DNA of 64,000 nucleotides from Floccularia luteovirens (Eukaryota > Basidiomycota > Agaricomycetes > Agaricales > Squamanitaceae). The notes beneath the pieces were generated by a model. That model worked only from the letters and a program-made list of their open reading frames with translations. It searched no databases and had not been told where the DNA came from. Made by a program: the position numbers and the translations under genes. Below, one piece after another: positions 10,206-22,609 of this stretch. The stretch lies in contig VSJF01000003.1 of NCBI GenBank assembly GCA_009739215.1, positions 1-64,000 on the forward strand, given 5' to 3'. How positions within the stretch are numbered: the stretch's first letter is position 1; every line of letters starts with the position of its first letter.

Positions 10206-11084
10206 ATGACATGACTCAATTATCTCCTCCCCACCTACAACTACAAGTTGTCTGTACCCATCCAGGAACACCCTAAAGAGATCTATGAAATGGGTTGCAT
10301 CGCGGGGGAGGGTATAAGTATCAGTGAAAGAATACTTCACAATGATGGTAGATATTTATCCTGATTCACACTTCATCAGATATCATTGATATTGATATGT
10401 CACATCCAATGAGCATTTAATGCCTGCATGGTTTAGACATTGAATGAATGTTGGATGTGGTGAACACAAGATCATGGGAGGATAAGAAATCAAGATCATG
10501 CTACACTTTACATACGGCCGATAACTTTGCTACCTTGGGTCCAAGTCATATGATTTCTCACCACGACGCGACGATGATTCGATATCTATTCTACAGGTCC
10601 AGAAACGGGGCTCCATAATTCAATTAATGGTGGGTGAGAATTGGAGGCCCTTTTGCGAGGTCATGATCACAAAGAATCTTACAGAGGTGAGTGTCATATG
10701 AACAATTGATACTCACATTCCATTCATCCCAATGCTCGGGTTGACTCGAAAGCAAGATTAGCAATGTTCGCAAGATTCTTTGTGGTCAAGGTACTCATCA
10801 TCATCTCAGACATTATCTAAACTCACTTATATGCAAGATTATTAACGATCAAATAGCGCGTGATTCGAGATCTGGCTTGTATACTAGCTGATTTATTTGT
10901 GTGGTTGCAAGACGAACGAACATTGGAAGATTATCATTTAATTTGTCTTGAGATCGCCAGTGTCAAAGTTGAACAAGATTGGTATAGACGAACTCAAACG
11001 AGATTTCATGTAACGAGCTGCACGAGCATTTGCAAAGCCCTGGCCACTACGACTCACGTTTGCACATATTTCTTGGCAAATTAC
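10206..11084. other. Spacer between the two inverted copies, no gene seen
   Basis: Contains a short complementary pair, GATCACAAAGAATCTTAC at about 10667 and GCAAGATTCTTTGTGGTC at about 10770, but no coding signal that I can support. Confidence 0.4.
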
Positions 11085-11350
11085 TTATGTTTCGATAAGT
11101 TGATTGGGGAATTGTACACCAGCATCCTTCAAAACCTTCTCCATCACACACCTCTTATCAGCCATCTATGAAACTAGATGCTAGATGCTCTCCTAGGGTT
11201 CAGGATTGACGCAGTCTTTCCTTTCATGCAATGAACCACAAACAAAATACCACATATGCAACATCCTACACTGCGTCAAAAACTCGGTGTATACATTGGG
11301 GACTCGGTGTCTCAGCGACTTGGTGATTAAACGCCTAAACAAATTCCTAT
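11085..11350 (-). repeat. Inverted duplication, copy 2 (shorter)
   Basis: Reverse complement of parts of 9690-10205. It lacks the roughly 250-base central segment of copy 1. It is followed by about 300 bases without features before the 3' end of PRP6. Confidence 0.6.
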
Positions 11351-11656
11351 GGAATATACATGGACCGGGAGTGATTATCATGTAACTGGGATCGATTTCT
11401 GCCATCTGTGCTGTACTTATTGGAAATGCATAGACTTTCTAGTAAGACTAGTACTGAGTGCTGAACATCTGGGATCAAGATTATGGTGTTCCATCTAAGC
11501 CTTATGTCCGAGATGTCATGGATTGTTCATATCTGACATTTAATATCGAACATTTGAGTGATGTCTGATGTCTACTTCTCGATAGATAAGTTCTTCATGA
11601 GAATAAACGTAATACAAAGGCTGTAGTAAGGGTGGTCAAGAACTTTGCCAACTGAC

Positions 11657-14600
11657 TCATTGAAGCGCATCAGCAACCATTTCAAGGATCTCCCTCGTTG
11701 ACCTCCCTGTATTTTGTATATCCTTCGAAATCGACTGCCAAAGAGGGGAGTGATGTGGCTCTGCAGCTACGCATCTATTTCGCACTTCTTCTCTGTGTTC
11801 CTAGATGGAAAGGCATTCTGTAAGATAACCAATTTTGGAAGGCGTTGAGACTCACCTCTGTTCCATGTTGGCGTTCAAATTTTAGCCACCAGGCCCAAGA
11901 GTCACCCAGATCTGGATCAGTCGCGACAGCTCTTTCAAACCATGAACGAGCCTTTTCAATTTTTCTTTCTGCCCAGAAGAGCCGCGCCACTGTACATATG
12001 ATGATGGGATTATCGGCAGATTTTCTCAACGCATCAGCCGACCTCGCCTTCCTCATCGGCCTTGGTTCTGCCCAAATCGACATTGCCCAAAGTAGTCCCG
12101 ACGTTGGGCATTCCTGTAATCCACGGGCCAGCATCGACTTTGCTTGAACAGCACCTCCTGAGCGTTCCTCGACGCCAACTGCTTCAGCCCATAGGACATC
12201 ATTGGCCGGATTAACCTGTCGGGATTTCTCTAGGAGCGCTCGGGCCTTGATGCTCTTTCCATCTGCTTCCTCTAGACGACTAGCAAGAATCCACAACGTC
12301 ACTTCCTTAGGACATGACTTGACGCCGGCTGCGAACGATGCTCTGGCAGCAGCGTAGTTTCTTTGTGCTTGGTGTATCTGCCCTTGAATCATATAAAGCT
12401 TGGCAAACTTTGGGAATTTTTTGAGGGCAGTAGCGATTGTTTCCAATGCGGTATCCACTTGCCCTTGCTGGCGTTCGAATACCGCAGATTTCATCCAGAT
12501 CTACAATCAACAACATATCAAAAAGAGACGTCTCAAAGAATTGATTATGCGCACCCTTTCCGTATCTGCAACCGTCCTCGCACGAACGAGCAACTCCCTT
12601 GCAACCCCTAATTCTCCATTTTCTGCCTCCAATTTCACTGCAGCTAACCAGATTTGCTCGCTTTCCGGATTTGCCACAAAGGCGCGCTCTAAGACTTCAC
12701 GAGCGGCAGGCACATCTCCAGCAAGCCATTTTTCTTTTGCAGCCATCAACCACAAGACTTCAGCTTGAGGGCAATGGTGGACTGCACGAGCCAGTATCGC
12801 ATCGAGGCTTTCTCTAACGAACATCTTAATTAGTATCGCTTCGTATCAAGACCCGTGCATAACGTACCGTGTTCCTTGCGCTTTTTCCAGCTCTGCAGCT
12901 TTTCTCCACAAGTTCCTTCGTTCAGGATATACCTTCAAGGCATAAGCCAATACCGCTCTCGCAGTACCAATCATGCCCCTGCTTTCTGCACCCTCTGCGT
13001 CACCAACCCAAGTGTCTAGTCTGTCTTCCTCTTCCAACTCCATTGCCACAGTAGCCTTCACGATAGCCTCACATGTACGTGGACTACCTTCGCTTTCACA
13101 CTTCTCCGCTTCCTTCAGCCATTGCTCCCTCGTAAGAAGCACCTGATGCCTGCGCAGTTCTCTAACCCCCGCCTCTATTGTCTTATCGACTAGTTCTAGT
13201 TCTTTCGCTCGCTGCTCGGGTGACTTTTCTGATTTAACTTGAGCTTCTTGTTCCAGAAGTCGACCTGCAGCAATCCAAATCTCATGACTAGTGGGAACTG
13301 CTTTGCGAGCTTTGTTGAGGACTGCTTTTGCGCGTTCTGGAGTTTCGAGACGTGCAAGGGCAAGCCACAATTCAGTCGACTGAGGAATTACTTCAACCGC
13401 TCTCGACAAAAGTATTCGGGCGTCAGTTGCAGAAGATTCCAAATTGACGGTCTCCTTCCATAGTCTGACAGAATTTGGAATGCTTTCCAGTGCTGGAAAG
13501 GCATTAGACAAGTTTGAGGGGCAAGAAAGAAGAAATCACCTTTTCTGAGGACTCGCTTCTTAGCTTTCACGTCATGTTCCAGTTCAGCGGCGGCAAGCCA
13601 AATCTTTACGCTCTGCCCGACATGTTGAACAGCGTTTGCTAGAATGACCTTGGCGTCGTCATTATTCTAAATCGAAATTAAGTTCAAATGAGTAATATCA
13701 CGGACACAGCGATAAGTAACATACATGGAGCCTAGCAGCTTCCAGCCATACATCTTCACTTTTTGGACATTGCTCGCATCCTGCTTTGATGATTTTTCTT
13801 GCGGTAACCATTCGACCTGCATGTTCTTCAAGACAGGCAGCGGCAATCCATCCTGGAGAATGCTTGGGATTTGATTTGACAAGTGAGTCGAACAACATTC
13901 TGGCTCGTTTGATATCACCGATTTCTGCGTCTGATTTGATGACGACGCTATCAAGAGAAGTGAGATACCCTTTGGGATCCACAGATGTGGAGAAGCCTGA
14001 TGTTGTCGCAGTGCCTGAGATCTTTGCAAGAATCAAAAAAAAGGTCCAAGAAAACCACTACGTACTGACCTGGTCTAGCTTGAGAGAAAGAATTTTATCA
14101 CGGGCTTGGCCCATTTCCACGAAGTTTGTAAGAGCGCCAGAATCTGCTGATGTCTCAAAACCTCCCATCTGTAAATAGTCAACTAGTTTCTTGGCTCCGT
14201 ATACGAATGTAACGTACCTGTTGCTGTCGAGAGTCAAGAGCATTCTCATACTCGTTTTTACTCCTATCACCAACAAGGACGCTGTCTGGTACGACAAATG
14301 ACCTTTCCTCCCTACGCCGCTTCTTTCGTGTAAGATTTCCAACTTCAGGTATATTCTCCCATTCTTCATCAGTGACAGAAGAAAGACCTCGCTTCAAGTC
14401 AGCAAACTGTTGCTGAATCTTCGGTCGTTCGGCACGATGTTTTGCAAGCTCAGCGTTCTCTTGAGCTTCTCTAAAATGAAAAAATAATGTCAATGATAAA
14501 TGTGTAAAAAGTTTGAACTAACCAAAGCACAGACCTGCGCGCTCGCCGTCGGGAATCCATAGCATTATCGACCTGTTCGTAAATCTTGTCTGCTTCTTCA

Positions 14601-14958
14601 TCATCTTGTTCGTATGTTGTACCCGCGAATAACCCATACTCGTTATCGGGATCCTGGAACTGGTCCGGATCAACTTCGACATCTTCACCTCGCTTTGCTT
14701 GAGCCTCACTAGAGAATGTTGAACAATTTTTCAGTAGCTGTGATAAGCTTACTTACGCGATGACTTCTGCAGAAGGACCTTCTCGAGCTGGTCCAATATC
14801 TGAACGAGTTGTGAAACCGGAGGCACTGCCAATATATGCGTGAAAAAGAAAATGAATAACACGGATAAAGAAGCTAACCCTCTTCCAAGACCGGCAACAT
14901 ATGAAGCCGGAGCTGGCATCGATAAAAAAGCCAGTTTATTGTGTTTGTTGGACGCCAT
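11657..14958 (-). CDS. PRP6: Pre-mRNA splicing factor Prp6 (S. pombe Prp1) homologue
   Basis: Core component of the U4/U6.U5 tri-snRNP, bridging U5 and U4/U6 in the nucleus. Eleven exons join in phase: 14958-14879, 14825-14757, 14708-14535, 14470-14218, 14168-14070, 14021-13725, 13666-13540, 13492-12868, 12813-12555, 12500-11856 and 11800-11657. They give 923 residues, close to human PRPF6 and fission yeast Prp1. The N-terminus carries the PRP1_N domain ([38 protein letters not shown]). [12 protein letters not shown] precedes a long array of HAT repeats (for example [20 protein letters not shown]). The last intron uses acceptor 11801, not the nearer AG, which restores the conserved tail [20 protein letters not shown] and ends VADALQ. 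No frame damage. Head-to-head with URC1, 247 bases between starts. Confidence 0.95.
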
Positions 14959-15205
14959 TGCTTTGACTGTGTCAGTGAAATTGGTGTCAGTATGAGAGGT
15001 GAAATATATTTGGTGTTATTTGGTACTAGACGATATACTCGATACTTTACATTCAAGCCCTGGGCCTGAATGCATGATGCATGAAACTTTGGTTCGGTTA
15101 GGCGCTTGGTCCTGACCTCGAGGCTCCAAGTATTTAAATGTAAGCTTTATGCGATAGTGATCTTTTCCATCCTGATAACCTCAGCTCTCTGCAGATCTTT
15201 TCATA
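14959..15205. promoter_or_regulatory. Divergent promoter region PRP6 / URC1
   Basis: 247 bases separate the two start codons on opposite strands, so both promoters must lie here or overlap the genes. No specific binding site is claimed. Confidence 0.5.
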
Positions 15206-17284
15206 ATGCCTGTATCAGATGCTGTATTGACCCAAATTCTTGCTCAGCTGGAGGCGTTACAAGTCTCTCAGCAGACTATGCAAGCTAAAGTATGTTCACA
15301 TTGTCCAAACACACGAAAGAATAAACTTGATATCTCCACTTTGTAGTTAGATGCTTTGACAACTGGAAAGACTGTCACCCCTCTTGAACCACAACCAATC
15401 AGACATGAATCTGATACTCCCGTTAGTGGGACCCCAACCTCAAAAGTTCCTCCAAAAGTGTCCCTCTCTTCTACTGCACCATCCGTCAGCTCTTCGCATT
15501 CAACTATTACAAGCGATAAGGAACGCGAACGACTACTCTATCCTGGCAGAGTAAATTTGACTAGTAAGATACAGTTTTCTATTTTACCTGAAGACATCGT
15601 CGAGCTATAAACATAAACTGATTGTCGTCATAGCTTATCCTGACCAACACGGTATATCTCCACAACATCTGAAATGGGGAAGTGCAAATCCTACAGATCG
15701 TGGACCCGTCATTTGTTCACGACTTCCCTCCTCCATCAAGCATCGCAATGCCATTGGCGCACACTCGGGTTCTTACTCGATATACCGCGCCCTCTCTATT
15801 GCTATGGGTGCCCTAGATCCCACACACAAACCTGACTACAACAACACCGAACCCCCTGTATCCATTCCTTTCCAACCTGCCTGGGCTGATCCCTCAAAAA
15901 TTGTTTCTTTTGACCCATTCGGACACCTTGTTCCTACCGTTTTCAGGAAGGAATTAGATGAGGGACTTGACATCCGTCCCAGCATTGCAGTGACCAAAGC
16001 TCACTTGAAAATGAGTGAATTAGATGAGTCCGCAAGGAGGGGCGATCTTTCCGTGGATGGTGCAATTGTTTTGAAGAGTCATCCAGTTGTTAACGTCGAC
16101 GGATCCCCAAGTGACGCATACCCCGGAGTGGAAGTAAACGTCAGCAAAGCTGCCGTGGAACCAGTGTGGTACCTTCCTGGGGTGGCCGAACGTTTCGGAA
16201 TGTATGTTCTTTATTTTATCACTCACAAGGAGTCGTGCTTAATTTTGGTATCGCTACAGATCTGAAAGCCTATTACGACGTGCATTATTCGAGGATACCG
16301 GTGGAATGTATCCCGAACTAATCACACGTCCTGACATTAAAGTCTTTCTTCCACCGATCGGAAACCTGACTGTCTACATATGTGAATTGCCTCCTTTCCA
16401 ATAATTCATAATCATATCCTGACTCGCTTTATTAATAGTCGGACATCCAGAGTACATGGCAGATGAGACCAAGGAATTAACTTTGCGCGTTCATGATGAA
16501 TGTAAGTAGATATATGCTGTGAGTATTCGGTACTAAGGCATATTCTTTAGGCAACGGATCTGATGTCTTTGGTTCTGATATTTGCACTTGCAAGCCATAC
16601 CTCACCTACGCTATTGAGGAGTGCATCCGTGGCGCTCAAAAAGGTCATTTGCATTGTCCCGAGAGTGTGACTTTCTTCTTACCAGCTATATCGGTTAATC
16701 AGGTGGTGTTGGTGTTGTAGTCTACTTTAGAAAAGAGGGACGTGCACTTGGAGAAGTTACTAAGTACCTCTTCTCATTGCTACATCCTTGAATTTCTTCC
16801 CAACTTTATCACAGGTACCTGGTATACAACCTTCGCAAGAGAGGCGGTGATACTGCCGACAAGTATTTCAAGTCCACCGAGATGATCGCTGGTGTTAAAG
16901 ATATGCGTTTCCAAGCGCTTATGCCAGATGTTTTACATTGGCTCGGAATAAAGAAGATCGACAACATGGTCTCTATGAGCGACATGTATTTCATTTCAAC
17001 TTTAAAATTTTGAAAATATTGACCAGTGTATAGGAAATACGACGCTATTGTCAAGAGTGGAATTCCCATTCTGAAACGTTATGATATTCCGGGTGAGGAC
17101 ATCCATCCACACTTTATCATCAATACAATCTAACTGTGAATCGATAGACCATCTTATACCTCCCGATTCTCGTGTAGAGATCGACGCGAAGATTGCAGCC
17201 GGATATTTCTCAAGTGGCAAGCAAGTCACCGAAGCCGACTTGGTCAAGACCGTTGGTAGAACTTGGGAAGAAACTGAGCATTGA
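15206..17284 (+). CDS. URC1: Urc1-type uracil catabolism protein (GTP cyclohydrolase II fold)
   Basis: Ten exons (15206-15289, 15347-15563, 15634-16201, 16260-16381, 16439-16501, 16551-16643, 16703-16763, 16815-16985, 17034-17092, 17148-17284) give 524 residues. The C-terminal half is a GTP cyclohydrolase II domain with the zinc-ligand pattern C-x10-C-x-C (CNGSDVFGSDICTC), followed by GGVGVVVYFRKEGRALG. The long N-terminal extension (VNLTTYPDQHGI, TDRGPVICSRL, NAIGAHSGSYSIYRAL) and WLGIKKIDNMVSMSD are typical of yeast Urc1, required to use uracil as nitrogen source, rather than riboflavin Rib1. That assignment is by family resemblance. Its stop is 73 bases from the stop of the convergent Dicer-like gene. 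Confidence 0.88.
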
Positions 17285-17356
17285 TAGTCCCAACCCAACA
17301 CTGTTTTTTTTTTACATTTCAGAAATTCGAAACAATTTAAACCATGAGACATTGTG

Positions 17357-20300
17357 TTAGGCTACAGCAACTTTTAACTCTGCCTTCTTAATCTTTGTTC
17401 TCTTGTTCGTCAACAGGTCATTCATCTCCTCTTCCCTTAATCCAAATGCCTGAATAGCGTTCTCTGCTGCTACAAACCTGACCTCCTGTTCCGTCGCTTT
17501 GCCTGAATCTTTGTCTGTGAAACGAACCGCTTCCTTTCCATCGATCATGATTATACAGCTGATCTGGCCTTTAGATTTTTCGATTTTGTATTCTGTCTTT
17601 CTCCCCAACTTGGACGACCAAAGGGAAAGTCTAGACACGGGATGCAGAACATCAAGGTCGTCGGCCACAATGCGTTCCAGTATGCCAAATATTCCCAATT
17701 TACGAAGAACACCTTGAACACTATCGAGGCTCCCATGTGAGTCGAGAAAGACTGCGCCAAGCGTACTCTCAACCATGTCACTAAAAAATTTGGGTGCTTG
17801 CAGGCGCGTAAGCGCTGCCCAAGGAAATACTTTGCCATGCAGCAACGCACTCTCGATTCTCTCCACGTCTCCGGCAGAATCTAGCGAATGTACTAGACTG
17901 GTCGTCGAGAATCGTTGGGCTTGAATGCAGGAGGCACTGCCAAAGGTATACTTCTTGTTGAATATTTGTAAGGGAATATGCGCCATTCGTATTAATCCCC
18001 GGCATTGAAGCGTCGATCAGGACGCTGCACCTCAGGCAGACATATGCCAAGATATGTGCATTCACCACGGCTGATTTGCGTAAATGTAGATGGCCGGGAC
18101 TATATTCCTTTGCCAGGTGCCCGATATAAATAATCCGTTACAATCATAGTCGAGCACAGCGTCTCCCAGGAACTCCATACGTTCATAGGAAGTGGTATAA
18201 GCATCTCCCTGAAAACTAGAGTGCATCAGGGCCTTCGATGAGAAGCATTTTGTGATTGAAAGTGTATCCAAGCATCTGTTCTACGTGTATGAGTTGCTGA
18301 GGTATATCATTTGGGTCACTTTCAACCATTGAAAGGATGCTTTGGATGCGGGCTAGGGATCCTGTCCCACTTGATACCGAGGTCAAAGAATTTGGCGCAT
18401 TCGTACCCAAGTTCAGTGGCCACCATGAAGGTACTGCTGCTCCTATGAGCGACTCAACGACATCGGCAAGAACTTTAGCAATCGTGAAGTGAGTAGCGAT
18501 TACAATAATAATGAAAACGATGCTCTGACCTTTTGTAGATAACTCTTGTTCCTTTTTGACCTTCCTTTTAGAAACTTTGCCAGAAGGGACACTTGTAGCA
18601 TTTCCGGATTTCAAACGAGGGGAAGAATCGATGGTTTGGTAGCTTGGTTTCCATTTTCTTCCTATAAAGTTATCTAGGAAAAGTTGAGATATGTTTGTCC
18701 AAGCATGTCAGAAAGAAAATGACCGGGTACCTCGTATCATCCAGCGATATAACTTCCGGATGGCACTTTCTTTTGCTAATCGAACGTTGGAAACCGCATG
18801 GTCCTTCTTTTTCGTCAGATAGCCTTCATGCCAATAGGGATACTCTGCAAGGAACTGTATGCTCGCAACGAACTTGAGGACTGTGTCGCCAAGGGTTTCC
18901 AACCTTTGGTAGTTGTCTCCCTCTCCAGAGACAGGGACAGATATCGCCGTTTTCAAGAGATCGCTTGGAATGCCACATAATGCAGGTGGAAGCAAGGACA
19001 GTTTTAGTAAAGGATTGTACTGTTAACCCCATAGCAAGAAAGCGGAACACTGAATGGCATTAAGAACGCGTGAAGGATATCAGACTCAGACATAAGCGTT
19101 ATCGTTGATTGCTCCGGAATGAGATTATAATATCTTGTCTCTGAAGGAATTGAATGTGTTTTGGAATAGGGAACGAGGAAGTTGGTTCTCTGAGGAAGTC
19201 GTTCTACAACGAGCAAGGGATACGTGATTTCCAGGTCTACTTTGTGTTTGTGTTGTTCTCTTATTCCGGCTTCTTCATCTTCAGTAAGTGGCTGGTATCG
19301 CCATCGGACAAATCTAAAAGCTCTGCCAAACTCTAAACCTTTCTTGACAATGTGAATGTCATCCGGATACAGGAATTTTTGTCCAAAAGAAGCAGCATTT
19401 GCCTCAAACTCGTTGGCGTGCGATTCATTCTGCGGGGAACCGAATTCGGAATGCCAGGATCTGCGCAACTCCCATAGAGAGTCGTTGATATCATCGAAGG
19501 GTAAGATGAGATATGAATAGTCGTCCTTATCCCACACCATACGCGAGCCATTAAAGCACCATAATATCCGCCTTGTGTAATTTTTTGCAGCGAGTATACG
19601 TTTATCCAGATCATTTACTTTTCGTAGTGGTTTGACCGTGATCTGTTTCGGATCATAACCTGGAAAATATAACATGGGACCATTTTTGGAGCTAAAGGAC
19701 ACCGTTTCACTACGTGTGAAGAGTAGCAATGGATTAAGGCCATCAATCAAGAGTTCGGAAGACCACCAAAAGTCTTGGCCTTCCTCGGGCAACCAAGGGT
19801 CTATCTGGAGAGAGACTTTTGCAGTACCAGATCTCTTCTCAACACTTCGGAGCAGTGCCTTGACTTCCTCTTCCAAATGCGGTTCCAATACACTTGTCAT
19901 AGGGAGGAGATTCTCATTCAGAAGTCCTGCTTTGTACAAGCAAAGGTAGGCGTTAAAAGCAACATGCCGAAAAGCGGAGATGCGAGAGGAATATTTCAAG
20001 TCCACAGCGTGTTTACGAAGGTGTTGGGGCAATGAACGCGGAAGTGTTACTTGCGCACCCCAGGGGCCAGTCGGGGTCCTTGCATGGCCCCGATTGTCGA
20101 ACGAATGCCAACCCTCCTGGAAGTCGGGGGGGTCAATATCGTAGATAGGCCTATTATCGGCGTGTACAGTGTTTGGGAGTATCGCACAAAAATGCGATAA
20201 ATGAGAAATTGAAGGAGTGTAAAGTCAAGAGGGCACTATGTAAGTGTAAGATTGGATCAGCCAAAATATCTGGATAATCCAGAAGAACTATTACCCGGTT

Positions 20301-22142
20301 GATTCTATTCGGAAACGAAAATCCTCGTCGTCTTCTTCATAGACTCCAGTTAATTCATCAGAAGATATCCTCGCATCGCGGTTAGGATCGTTATATAGAG
20401 CAACCATTTCCTTTTCCAAAGTTTGCCACTTCTCGATGTTTTTTTGTTGCAGACCACTTGTATCGAACATGAGAGTGAATGTACTTCTCTGTCGCCTCGC
20501 TCTCCCACGACTCTGAGCCCAGCTTGCCATGTTGGGGGGTAAGTCCCATCGTACAACACTTCCGCATGCTTGAATATCAATGCCTTCCTCTGCAACAGAA
20601 GTCGAAATGATCAGGTTTTTCTCGCCTAGTTTGAAACCCATGAGAGTCTCTGTCTGTGATTCTTTAACGAGATGTCTGGTGACATCCAACAACGAATGAC
20701 GGTAGGCACTGTCTGAGCTTCCGAGGAGGATTCCAACACGAAACTGATCCTTGGTTAGAGGGTGATGAGCGATTATTTCGGCGAGGGCAATGACAGCGTC
20801 CCGACGAGCCACGAAAATAAGCCCACTATAAAATTCATCATTTCCTTCCGCCTCAGCTTTCTCTGATAAAAGGTGCTGAACGAGGACGCGAACTTTGTCG
20901 GAAGAATCAGAGGTAATATCTTCAGGGTAGTATGAAACTGGAGATAGGACCAAATTTTCAAGTACCCTGAGTAAATAGGCTTTCTCTTGATTTTTCCAAT
21001 TTGCCATAAAGTTATTGAATGGATTCGACATTTGCTTCGCCTTTTCGACGACTTGGACACACGTACCAATCGGCAGCCCATGGTCCAAGGTCCCGAAGTA
21101 AATCATCGGCGGTTCTCGTAAAATCTCTAAGACCTTTATGAACAAAGGAGTCTTCTTTGCTGAATGACTTTTGATAACTTCTGGTCCAACCTGTGAAACT
21201 CTGAGGAGCCGGGCGACGCTCGAGATAGCTGGGAACGCAGAGATATAACGTATGGGTCATCTTCGATGTTTAGCGAACGGTAAACTTGACTTCAAAATTG
21301 CCAAATTGGTAGAAAATGCTGCATGGATGTCCTCTGGAGGTCTATAAAGCACATGTTTAAATGTAGGCCTATGGACAAATTTGGCCAGTTCCCCTTGGTG
21401 AAGACGTGTCGAACGAATCGTACTGTCGAGGTTCTTTTCTATTGCTCTGATCAACCTAACGTCAATAATAAGTAAATCAACAATAAAAAAAAACTTACTC
21501 AAATGCTTTAATCACATTACCTCCATAGATAGGGCTCGCAGTCAAACCCAATATCCTAGGCCTAACAATAGCACCTGTCATTCCTGGACCACGCACCGGA
21601 AGGTCGAAATAAAATTCTTGCATGATGCGATTATAAGGATGATTGTCGACAGCGTGATGTGCTTCATCAAAAATGAGAAGACTCAGGTCTTTGCCCATCT
21701 TCAAATAACCGTGGCGCAATGCGTCAAGAAAGACTTGTGGCGTAGAGACTATTATCCTGTGCGTACGTATAATGCCTTGCCATAGAAAGGCGTTCTTCCA
21801 TTGGTTGGGTTCCATTGAACCAGATATCAAGCCAACGGAAACTGGCAAATATGTCTTTATGACGTTCCTTTGTTGCTCGCACAATGTAACAGTAGGCGCG
21901 AAAAACCATGATATCTATTGGTTGTTGCGTGAAATGAGTTTTATAGTTGACACTAGTAGACCAGAACTTACTTTTGTAGGTTCACGTTCCAATTCGTGCT
22001 TCATACGTAACATGGCAATCATAGTCTTTCCTGAGCCTGTATCGAGCGCAATTATGATGTTATTGGATAGACTCTCCTGGAGCATCTCTAGTTGATACCC
22101 TCGTGCTGCAGGCACAGATTCTTGTGAGGGTACTTGCTCCAT
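17357..22142 (-). CDS. DCL: Dicer-like ribonuclease III, reading frame broken by about 13 extra bases
   Basis: Domains in order on the minus strand: DExD/H helicase (DTGSGKT, LLIFDEAHHAVDNHPY, RILGLTASPIYGGN), helicase C (STSVAEEGIDIQACGSVVRW, QSRGRARRQRSTF), dicer dimerisation domain (HFCAILPN, GWHSFDNRGHA), a divergent PAZ-position region, RNase IIIa (NYQRLETLGDTVLKF), RNase IIIb (YERMEFLGDAVLDY) and a C-terminal dsRNA-binding-like tail. Dicers cut dsRNA into small RNAs for silencing. Exons alone cannot give one frame: conserved peptides continue across about 13 points where one extra base must be skipped, near 21279, 21159, 21058, 20195, 19044, 18991, 18434, 18416, 18351, 18231, 18145, 18110 and 17876. 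No missing base was needed. Long stretches (20291-21145, about 19050-20100) are clean. Either assembly error or a decaying gene; annotate as disrupted until resequenced. Confidence 0.88.
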
Positions 22143-22609
22143 TTTGTCCCCCCAAAGTGGGTGATTTGTCGAGGTAGTTCGAGCTTGAAAAGTATTCCTC
22201 TGCGGCTGAAAGCTTTGGGGATAGGAAAGACTAGTAACGAACTATCAGTCTGAGTTTTGCACACATTCGAATACATCAGAGAAGTCTTTTATCAATGAAA
22301 GATCGGCTGCGGGTAGTGTGGCGTAGGTAGGAACTTCTTTTAGTAGGTTTGTCCAAATCGATGTGCAATGAATTAATGATTGTATACATGTACCTAAATG
22401 CACAAAATAATACTTATACTCGTTCAGTTCCTGATGCGCCTGTTACACTAAAGCAGTTTCAACACGACGTGCAAAGATAGCTTTCGAGGTATTTACGCTA
22501 TACAACGGAGGCATCTTGATGGATTATGAAAAACAAGAGTCCTGGGAAAACCTGGGTTTTGCAGGGTTGCAGCACTGTTTATTCCGACTGTTGGCCTTGT
22601 CCTTGCAGC
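22143..22609. promoter_or_regulatory. Divergent intergenic region Dicer-like / K+ channel
   Basis: About 470 bases between the two start codons. An alternative in-frame ATG for the channel is at 22526. No specific sites are recognised. Confidence 0.4.
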
